Virus record (IMG/VR): IMGVR_UViG_3300025483_001120
Span: 1-27,816 of that record
DNA: 27,816 bases
Source of the DNA: a virus
Strand: one strand, 5' to 3'
Part shown: positions 7,950-18,200 of the stretch, in pieces
Layout of the letters: each line of letters begins with the position of its first letter
How positions within the stretch are numbered: position 1 is the first letter of the stretch
Notes under the pieces: model-generated
Database searches by the model: none
What the model was told of the DNA's origin: nothing
The model's input: the letters and a program-made list of their open reading frames with translations, nothing else
Program-made: the position numbers and the translations under genes

Positions 7950-9171
7950 AACTTACGACGATAATTGTTCCGTTCATAGCAGCGTGTACTGTACACTGAT
8001 AATAAAGAGTTGTTGGAGCATCCATAGGAACAGTCCAATAAAGAACTGATGTAGAGTTTCCAGATTGACCTGTTGTATATGGATTACCACTCAAACCAGT
8101 TGTGGACTGAATTCTAAATGGGTGATTTGATCCATTTGAACTATTATCAAATGCATAAGTAAATCCTCTATGCACATAGATATCAGGGTCGTTTGCTGTA
8201 GTTGGGAATCCAGGACCACTAAAGGTATAATCATTCGCACCATTCGAACCAAGTTCCCACCAAGTAATAGGACTTGCTGTTCTTACCCAGTTACTGCCAT
8301 TCCAGAAGAGACTATCGCCTTGAGTAAGACCTGTAGTATCCGAATCCGTCAGACTGGAAAAACTGGTATTGATACTACCAGAAAAGTCGATAGTAACTGT
8401 ATCTCCAGCAATAGACGTATCAATATTAGTACCACCAGTAATAGTTAATGTATCCGTTTGCGAATCTGCTGTTGTTGTACCAGTATCAGCATTAATGGTT
8501 TGGAATAAATTAAGAGAGGAGATGCCTGCCTGGTCATCTCCAGGAACCCAATTGGTTCCATTCCACTTCAAAATTTGATTAGTTGTAGGGGCGGCAGTAG
8601 TAACATCAACGTTGGATAGAGACCCAATACCAGAATACTGTGTAAGTAATGAAACTCTAGTATCACCAACACCACCAGCAGTGATGTTCATGTTGACATA
8701 GGGATTGTCATCTCCATCAACAGTAAAGAAATAACCAGGATATGAAGCAGCAGTAGGAGCATTACCCACCGCTGTATACTCATTCTTATATTTTACTGTT
8801 GTAGGAAAATCAATAGTTCCATCACTTCCCTCAAAAGTAGAAGTAACACTACCATGAGTAATTCGTACATCTCCTGCTCCGTTAGGACCAAGAATAACAT
8901 TTGGATATGTTACTGAAGATGTAATAATATTATTATTTACATCCAATGCCGTCGTCAGTTGTCCAAAATCTGCCGAGGTAAAGTTTGTACCATTATATTT
9001 GAGCACATGCCCACTAGCAGCATTAGCCGTAGTTAAATTTAAAGTGCTTCCATTTCCAAGAGTTTGATAAATTTCATCAAAATTATCATTAACCTTATCA
9101 CCTCCATCACGGAGGGTATCCCCCGTGTTGTCATTTGCCGAAGCACCTAACCCAATAGTTTGTTTAGCCAT
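7948..9171 (-). CDS. Tail-fibre-like virion protein with C-terminal cupredoxin-like domain
   Basis: 407 residues, complete. The N-terminus, IGLGASANDNTGDTLRDGGD then KVNDNFDEIYQTLG (6-39), is the ANDgTGDxLR...KxNdNFxEiY motif common at the N-terminus of phage fibre and virion proteins. The middle carries short repeats of the type LKYNGTNF (57-64), LKWNGTNWVP (201-210) and LFWNGSNWV (288-296). The C-terminal domain (about 300-407) is cupredoxin-like, with H350 in GSNHPFRIQ and C393, H396 and M399 in YYQCTVHAAMNGT, close to the amicyanin copper loop. There is no signal peptide or transmembrane segment. It follows the giant gene after a 38-base gap that holds a late promoter box. Probably a trimeric fibre or decoration subunit; the function is not established. 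Confidence 0.83.
   Translation of the reverse strand: MAKQTIGLGASANDNTGDTLRDGGDKVNDNFDEIYQTLGNGSTLNLTTANAASGHVLKYNGTNFTSADFGQLTTALDVNNNIITSSVTYPNVILGPNGAGDVRITHGSVTSTFEGSDGTIDFPTTVKYKNEYTAVGNAPTAASYPGYFFTVDGDDNPYVNMNITAGGVGDTRVSLLTQYSGIGSLSNVDVTTAAPTTNQILKWNGTNWVPGDDQAGISSLNLFQTINADTGTTTADSQTDTLTITGGTNIDTSIAGDTVTIDFSGSINTSFSSLTDSDTTGLTQGDSLFWNGSNWVRTASPITWWELGSNGANDYTFSGPGFPTTANDPDIYVHRGFTYAFDNSSNGSNHPFRIQSTTGLSGNPYTTGQSGNSTSVLYWTVPMDAPTTLYYQCTVHAAMNGTIIVVS
7951..8274 (-). other. Cupredoxin-like domain with putative type-1 copper site (407-residue protein)
   Basis: Residues about 300-407. Ligand candidates H350, C393, H396 and M399 are all present; I checked their codons (CAC at 8124-8122, TGT at 7995-7993, CAC at 7986-7984, ATG at 7977-7975). 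The loop CTVHAAMNG has the same Cys-x2-His-x2-Met spacing as amicyanin (CTPHPFM). The domain ends the protein and would be exposed if the N-terminus anchors to the virion. Metal occupancy is unproven. Confidence 0.62.
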
Positions 9172-9190
9172 TTCTGCTAGTTTTTTTAGT

Positions 9191-9198
9191 TATTTATA
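9191..9198 (-). promoter_or_regulatory. Late promoter box upstream of the 407-residue gene
   Basis: The minus strand reads TATAAATA exactly, the T4 late promoter -10 consensus, with 19 bases between it and the ATG at 9171. It lies in the 38-base gap (9172-9209) after the TAA of the giant gene. Transcription would begin just downstream and give a leader of roughly a dozen bases. I see no hairpin terminator in this gap. Confidence 0.65.
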
Positions 9199-9209
9199 GG
9201 ATATATGAC

Positions 9210-12200
9210 TTATTGATAGTCAACGTACTCCTCGCCGTAGTCTGCGAGGTTTGGTGCAGTCCAATCGTCAGGAACTTCACTCTCAACAACAATCGCAGTT
9301 TCCTTATATGCAGAACCCACGTTGCCGATTTCAACAACATTAATACCGATAATCGCTCTAATTTGTGCATCGAAACCACTAATAGAATCAACACGAACAA
9401 CAGGTCGAGAGGTATATCCAGAACCTGGTGCAGTAATACTCACTTTTTCAATAAATCCAGATTTAAGAATTGGAGTTGCCTTTGCGTTTTGTCCAAAGAC
9501 AGAACCAAGATAATCAAATGTGATGAGTGAGTTGGAAGATTCGATAACTGCAACTTCACGGTCTTCAGTCTCACCCTGAATATCGATGAAATCACCAGGT
9601 TCAATAGGAGGAACAACTTCAGAAGCGTCAACGTCTGCTTCCGAACCAACATAAGAGAATGCAGCAAAACTAGAACCAACACGAGGAATTTCGGAGAAGA
9701 TGATTCTAGAACCAACAATCTCGAAACCAACACCAGGTTCTTGAATAACACCATTGAGCGAGACAATGATATTGTTCTCGGGTCGAATGACACTAGACTG
9801 AACACCTTCTGTAAGTGTCAGTGAATAGAACACATCATTACGCTTAAGGTTGAATGACTGACGTAATGAGTCAAACTCGAATGAGATATCATCCAACTGC
9901 CTCAGTTTACCAATATAGAATCCAGTAAATGTGGAACCTGCATCAGGTGCTTCTGCAAACTGAATTTTATTAGAGAATGCGTTGTAAGCATTACCAGCGC
10001 CAGGAGGTTGTAAAATGCCATTAATGAAAATGAGCATATGACCTGCGGGGTCTGGCAGATATGTTGTGCCATTACTGATAGAAAGGTCAAATATAGTTTG
10101 AGTGCCATCAAATCCACGGAAGGATCTCTTCACGCGGGCGCGTGAGATAACTTTATCGATAATAACAGATTTGTAATCTTTTCCAGCAATAACCGAATCA
10201 TTCTCATTCCAGATGCCAATAACATCTCTGAGATAGAGTCGCTTGTTAACACCAACTGAGGTGATATTACCAATCAATCCATATGCCTGACCAGTTTGAA
10301 CAAGTTTAGTAGCAATTGTGCCAGTGGCAATTGTGTTAGCACCTCCACCTGCTGGACCAAAGTCACCAACATTGTCCGTAATAGAGAAGTCTCCATCGAT
10401 AGGTGAAACATACAGATAGTTATTAACTGTATCGACTCCACTGATGATTGCTTTCTTAGAGGTATCTCTGCCGCCACCAGAGTTCAACAAATAGATGAAA
10501 TGACCCAATATGAACCCAGTTGCATTTGCGACTCCCAGGCGAGTATAACCGCCAGAGATAATTTTATCTCCAATCTGTACATCAAGACCATTATATTTCT
10601 GAACTTCAATATAAAGTTCAGTATTACTCGAATAAACAACAGCGGTTTTCTCGAATGTACCCGTGAGAGTTGAAGTATCAACAGTTAACTTACCGCCAGT
10701 GTTATCAAGGACAGCGGTCTCATTTCTAATGAATGATGTGGGAGTTGCAGTTGTAGAAGAAGTAAATCCAAGGAACGGAATAGAAGGTGTAAACGTACCT
10801 TTTAATCTAATAATATGCAATCTGCTTTCAAGAGCACTTAGTGTTGCAGTTGTAGTATTTGCTGCACCAATAATACCATCAGCGATTGCCCAAGTTCCAC
10901 CAGTTATTTCAACATCGAGATACTTATAGTTTTCATCTTCATGGAATCCGTAAACAACACCAGTTACACTAGAATCTCCATCCTTTTGAACTATTTCACC
11001 CATAGTGAAAGGTCCATCAGTAATATCACCATCAATACGGAATCTATTATAAACCTTAGCAATTTTTGCCTCATTCATAAACGAAGTTTCCAGTTCAGCA
11101 TTAGTATCGCTATACTCTCCATAGAAGTAATCTGATGTAGAAAGACCACCACCAACACCAGTTGGTATATATGTAATTCCAAATTCCTTAGTAGGAACAC
11201 TGATTCCACTGTTTACAGTGATATCTGCATAGTAAGTGGAATTATCAAGTTGTTTTTTATAGAAATCTACATTTCTTCTAACAACTGTAAGGAATTCATC
11301 TGTCGAATAACCCGCTCTCCAAGTAGCGTTATCAAAGGCATATGAACCATTCGCTGTGGGAGATGCAAGACTTCCATTAAGAGCACTCTCAACATAATCT
11401 TCAAACAGATTAAGAGCAAAGTTCTTAATGTTGTATTCACTGTTGGAGAAGAATCTTTCTCCACCAACGGAGGTATATGCGTCAAATGCACCTTTATTAA
11501 ACTTAGCACCCCAGACATAAATTCCAGAACTGCCGTCACCTGGATAGTTAATAGCACTAGCATTCTTGATGTTAAGTCTTGTGGTAAGACTACTAAATCC
11601 AAAGGAGAATGTTAGGGTTGCAAAAACTCTATACCAACCATTACCAAAGGGAACGACTCCCGTCGTATAACTTACCAAACCAGCTTCAGGTTGGAAGATA
11701 GACCCTGTAGAACCGTTGGTCAGGTCAACATCAAAGAAGAGTGACTGCGGACCTGCTTGACCGTCATCAAGAATAGCAGAGAATCTAATGTCTGTGTATT
11801 CTGCAGATTTGACAAATAGTGACGTTGTGAACGTTTGAGTGGAATCTTCTGCAATAGAACCTGTATCGAACGTTTCATTAGTGGTGTCAAATTTAACTGA
11901 ACCACTATCAAACGTTTCAAAAGCATTTAGAGTATATACTCTGTCAATATCATGATTAACTGTACCACTAGCATCAGCAGTTATTTTTTCTGCTGTCAAG
12001 GTATTGTCTGGTGAAAGAATTGCGTTATTGGTAAAAGTAGCACTAGCGGTTGTCCAATTAATTGCAAACGCTTCAGGATTAGTCCAGAAGTTTGTGCTAG
12101 AGAACTCAGCAGCAATAGGTGATTGAATCAATCTTGCATCATTAAAGGTCAATACATTGCCAACATTTGTGTAATAATCAAATGTAGATCCAACTCCGCT

Positions 12201-15200
12201 ACTAGGAATAGTAGAAGAAACTCCACTTGTTCCACCAGTTAATGTATCACCATCAGCAAACAATGTTCCTGTAATCACACCAATGTAAACTGCATTACCA
12301 ATATCCTCAAGAACAGTAGCACTTCCACCGCCACTAGATGTGATAGTCTCACCATTATTAAATCTGGTCGTATCAAGAACAACGTTGATATTACTAATAG
12401 TCATTGCCGTTGTAGGATTACCGCCAGAAATAGTTACCGTTGGTGGAGTTGATGGGTCATAACCAGTACCAGGATTGGTGATTGATACATTAGAAACTTC
12501 ACGGAGAGTGATGAAGTTTGCAGTTGCTGCAGTTGTAGTTACAGACTGTTCTGCACCATCTGCAAAAGCAATAGTGACAGTTCCTTGGAACTCTTTTGCA
12601 GTGTCAATTACAGAAACTCTCTTCAAACCATAATGGTCATCATTAGCACCGCTATCTTGTGCAGATTGGCGAACAATAAATGCAGTGTCAGGACCTTTCG
12701 CTCCTGTAGGTAATGCTACTGTAATAGCAGTCCAATCAGTAAAGTTTGTATAATTAGAACCACCACCAGCAGCACCACCGTAAATAAGTGTGCTAATCAA
12801 TACTTCAGTGTTGCTTCCTTGAACCTTATAGTAAAGAGCAAGGTCTTCACCAGCATCAGGTGATTCACCACCATTTGAACCATTACCTGCTGTAACATAA
12901 ACACGAACATTATCCATGTCAGTGGTATTACGACGGGTAGTGATTGCATATCTATCTCCAGATGCAGCACCAAACAGAATATATTTACCGACACCATCAA
13001 ATCCACCAGTGGTTCCAGTGCCAGTACCCGCATCTTGAATTTCGGAACCAGGACCAAATCCACTGCTAGTTTGCCACTCAATTGCAGTGTCTGCATCCCA
13101 AACAGAACCATCGTAAGTGACAGCAGAAACAGCACCACCAGAGATAGTAGCAGTTGCGCCATCGTCGCCAATATTAGCACCTGTTAAGGTTACATCGGGA
13201 CGAACTGTATATCCCGAACCACCACTGGCAACATTGATTGCAGAAATAGGACCTGCTGCTTCAAGAGTTGCAACAGCAGTTGCTGTTACGCCAGATGCAG
13301 GAGCAGTAAATGCGATTGTAGGTACAGACTGATAATCAGCTCCTGCAGTGAATTGCAGTTCACTAACTACACCTTCTCTTTGCAATGTAATTCTTCTAGA
13401 AGTAGTTTTATTAGAAGATGAAGTATCAGTGATGATAATATCGTGAGAGAGATTATCAACTAAACCATCAATGAAGGAATCATATTGCCAAGAATTAGCA
13501 CCAAACTGATTATTAATCGTGTTTGTGATTTCAGTTCTGTAGTAGTTTTTGTTGAACAGAAGAATCTGCGAGGCATATCTACCAGATAGACCAGCAGGAG
13601 ACAGAATTCTAATTGCAATGTCAATCAACTCACCATATTTTGCCATGACTGCTTGAACATCCGTTACGCTAAGAGCATCGCGATATGCAGTCTCGGTTGC
13701 ATATACTGCAGCATATTGACTTCCAGTAGTAACTGCACCTGTAGTGTATAGCAGATTCTGAATTGCACTAATACCCAAATCTCTCAGTTGTTCAATAGCA
13801 AAGATTGTTGCAGAAAGTTGCTCTTCAATGTGGTCCAATTGTAGATTAGCAGTCAGATAAAGTTCAATTGCTCTGATTGTACTGTTATTGCCGCCAGTTT
13901 GAAGGTCAGAAATAGCACTAGTAAGAATCAACTTCAAGTCTCTCTTACACTTCTCAAGACCAGCAGAACCATTAGGATAGTTAAATGCTCTATACGAAAC
14001 ATTATTCAGAACATATGTAAACTCTGCGTCCAACCTACCAGTTGCTTCAGATGCAATATAGTCACGATTAAAGTGAATTCTATCTGCAGCGATATTAAAG
14101 TCCTCACCTGTAGGTGCAATAGTATCATTCAGAAGAGTTATCAAGTTATCAATAGCAGATTGAACGTCTGCACACTGACCAGCATCATTAGTAATACCCC
14201 AATCACCAATGATGAGTTGATCGGTATTATCAGTAGTTAAATCGCCATTGATTGCCTGTTTTGCATAGAAACCAAGTCTTTCATGAGCGTATACTGACTG
14301 CCAAACTTGCAATCTAATATGCTGCAGTTCGTTATTGACTCCAACATAGAATCTAGAAGTAGATGCAACATTTTTATTACCACCAAGTTCAATATCTGCA
14401 GCAATATCATCTAAGATGAGACCAAGGTCTTGCTTACATCTTTCAGTACCATCAGTGCTTGTGCCATTAGCATTTCTAGGCATACTAGTAGCGAGGTCAG
14501 GATATCTTGTAAGCATATCAGATGCTGCTTTATCAACAATTGCTTGCCTATTAGCACGAATCAGAGTACTAGCATCTTTGAATCTATATTCAGAAGCAGC
14601 ACCGATTTTATTAGAGTACAGAATATCATTAGTATTATCAACAGAATCTGCAGTCAATGCGACTTTATAGAATCCATCAACGGTAGCACCTTTAAATTCG
14701 ACAGCAGGAGATACCTTTGTAACAGCACCGAGATGGTCAACAGGGGTAGAGAGATTTGCATTCGTGAGCGTATCAATCAGAATATCAAGGAGGTTGTCAG
14801 AGGTAGATGCAACATCAGCGCAATCGCCAGTAGTATAATTCAGCAACTTAACTGCGTTAGTACTAGAAGAGACGAAGGTATGAGCATATTGCCTATCAGT
14901 AGGAGATGCACCCACGTTTACTGTAATTGTAGTAGCAGTAGTAGCAGTAATTGCAAGAACTTTATTATAGAAAGGATCGTCTGTTCTTGGATATGCGTGC
15001 TGTGTAATGTTATTATCAGAGGAACAAGTAAATACAATACTTCCAGGAGAGATGCCGACTTGACTGCTGGTGGTCAAACTATGTGTACCAATAGTCAGAA
15101 CCATAACTCCAGTTGCAGAATCATAAGTTGCTGCAGTAGGAGTAAACTGACTGTATACAGTATTATTAGAGTCTGTAATTGTCGTGTCAGTAAACTGAGT

Positions 15201-18200
15201 AAGACCATGAGAACCAGATACAGTCCAAAGAACATTATTAATGATATATGGAATCATATCACCAACTTTATTATATGCCCAGATAGTTTCTGCAATTTCA
15301 GTTTCAATGTGATTTAATGTGATTGGTGAAACTGTTCTATCGACATATAATGCTGCTGCATCCCAAATGTGGTTGTTTGAACCATTACGAACATCTTCAA
15401 TAATTGCTTCAACAATATCTACAACATCATCTTCACAGTTAACATTACCGCCAGGAATTGTTAAACTAGGATACTGCTGAGTTAACAGATAGACTGTTTC
15501 CTTTGCAATGAAGTTTTTATTTTTCTCAAGAAGATTTGCAGCATCATAATATCTCTGAGAATTACCAGTAAATCCAGTAACTACCGCAGTATTACTATTT
15601 GCTCGGGTTGTTGCAAGAATTGCATCATTATTGAAGAACTCACCTTTGGTGAAATCTTGAGCACCAGACCAATCATCGGTGTAGGTTTGTGTATCAGTAC
15701 CATCAAAGTGCAGCAACAATTTAGCATTAATGTCTCCTTGGAACATACCGCTACGAACGGTAAATGCTGCCGTATATCTTGCAAGATTAGAAACTCTAAA
15801 GTCATCAATATGTCCAAGGAATCCATTAGCATCACTAACATCACTACCAATCTTAATAGTCTTAGTAGTCCCTAAATTGGTACTATTTGTAACACTACCA
15901 ACTTCAGTACCATCAACAAAGAGTTTCAAAGATGTGCCACTTCTGCTAACTGCAATATGATACCAGGTATCAATTACAATATTGTTACTAGAAGTGATAA
16001 TATCAGAACCACCAATGTTTACACGAACTTGACCCGTAGAAGCAACATAAAGTCTAATGGCACCACTATCACCACTATTATCTCTCATGTCTAGGATATG
16101 ATGATCTCCAGAAAGTGCGCTAGCACGAACCCAAACATCTAGGGTAAATGCTGCAGTACCAAATCCAAAATCATCAGAGGTGGCGATACTAACACCATCA
16201 CCAGTTGCAGGAACTGACAGGGAGGAAGACCCAAATTTCTTTTGAGCAGTATCAAGTTCTGCATTACCAATAAATGTTACCGCATGGTGATCGCCACCAT
16301 AGGACTTGGTTCTACCAATTTTTCCAAGATAAATGGTCTTTGCTGCTTGATTGAAACCAATAATCTCCGCTTTGGTGTCTCTTGTGCGAAGCACCTGACC
16401 TAGAGAGAAGAATCCCCCACCAACAGGATTAGTAAGACTCAATTTACGGATAGAAAGATCCTCAGATGTCGTGAAGTCGCCACTTTCGTTGCCAAATTCA
16501 ATCTTATAATTTCTGATAAATTCATCATCTTGGAATGTTCCTACAGAATTGTTATATGGAATTATGTAATTGTTGACAATTTCATTTTCAGGGAATTTGA
16601 CATTGAAATCTGTATTATTATCTGTGAAATCAACTACGGCAATTTGTGACTGAGAAATATCATCTAGGACAATATTTGGATATGTAATAGATGACAATCT
16701 ACTGAACAGAAGTCCAAAGAATGAAGAACCTTCAGAGATTTCAACTTCAGGAATAACCTCGTTAGTTGCTGCATCTCTATAAGGAGTTGTAGAAGTAATT
16801 CTAGCAACAACACGAGATTTAGCACCAACGATAATGTCGTCGAGAATGACATCATACAATCCAGGTTTGGACTGATATGTACCAACAGTTTTACTAAGGA
16901 TTAAATCATTAGTAACTGTAATGTTAGTTCCATATAAAGGAGTGAGTTCTTGAATTCCAGAAACTACCGTTCCTAGCTGCCCTCTAACTACAGTAAGTGT
17001 AGTAGAGTCTGTATTTTGAACAATATTAGACACCTGTACAATTTCACTACCAATCTGATAGTTTTGACCAACAGTAAATACACCCTCTACTCTAGATGGT
17101 GCATTAATAGTTGCATTATATCCAATAATCTCAAATCCTGTGGTAGAAGGACCAACTCCATAACGGAGTTTTGCAAGAGGAGTCTCAGAACCTTTCTGAA
17201 GGTTAATATCTTCAACAACAGCAGTGTCACCTTGCAAATCTGTTACACTTTCACCGAATACAAACAGATTGTTGCTAGGAACTACTTGAGAACTTTCAAA
17301 TACAGCAGAGAATCCTGTAGTATTTCCAAGAACAAGTTCATTTGTACTAAACGCTGTACCGATTGTAAAGAAACCTTCGATAAGTTCTTTCGATACATTA
17401 TTGATAGTAACACCAGTAACTTTAGTAACAGTAAACTTAGCACCCGACCCAGTACCACTAAGAACATTGCCAATATTAGGAACAATGCCACTAGTGCTAA
17501 TGAATGTTGCTTCTGTAATTGCAATCGGGTCAATTTGTACACTTACATACTTAACACTTGCAGGAGGAGAAGGTGGTTCAGAGAAGACAATAGAGTCACT
17601 TTGAATTGTAAATGAAACCTCAGGAGTTTGAACAACACCATTAAGGATAACCATCAACTGATTGGCATTAGCAATAACAGCATCACCATTATTAACAGTA
17701 ATTGAGAATTGGGTTTTAACACCATCAAACTGACTAGAAATATCATCTAATCTTTGTACAACAGATGTCAGAATGTTCTCCGAAGATGTTAATCTCTTTT
17801 GACGGAACTGAATAACTGTATTATCAAATTCAGAATATACAGGTTCAACCAAAGTGAAGTTCTGAATATTAGGAACGATTGCTTCATTAGCAAGTTCAAC
17901 TGACTTAGTTAATTCAAAATCGGTTTCTTTATTAGGAATAGTTGCATAGTCACTAATAGAAAGTTCACCAAAGATTTTGAATGATGCAGGGTGTACATTT
18001 CTGACAACAATGTCTTTCCACTCACTGATAGACACAGAAGACTTAACAGCATAGGAGAAGTCTTGATAATAATAAGAGTCTTGAATTTTTTGAATAATTT
18101 CCGAAGGTTTACCAACATCATCAATGAACTGACCTGTTGTCTTAGTGATAGAACCAACTTCAAGAACACCTCTAGCAATTTTCAACTTGGAAATAACACC

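Noticed and set aside
9172-9209. A terminator after the giant gene
   Set aside because: The 38-base gap has an A-run on the minus strand (AAAAAAA between CT and CTAG) but no GC-rich stem followed by a T-run.
9440-9805. Leu/Val-rich minus-strand frames overlapping the real genes, such as this one of 121 codons
   Set aside because: They are shifted readings of genuine coding sequence with membrane-like but meaningless composition; the overlapped frame encodes recognisable GSGY and LNGV modules.
14430-15317. A 295-codon plus-strand open frame
   Set aside because: It lies wholly antisense to the helical repeat region of the giant gene. Its product is a Cys/Ser/Asn/Ile-rich sequence with no recognisable motif, as expected from the complement of repetitive AT-rich coding DNA.
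17016-17615. A 199-codon plus-strand open frame
   Set aside because: Antisense to the continuous giant frame, low-complexity Asn/Ser/Thr/Cys composition, no domain. Other plus-strand frames in the window have the same character.
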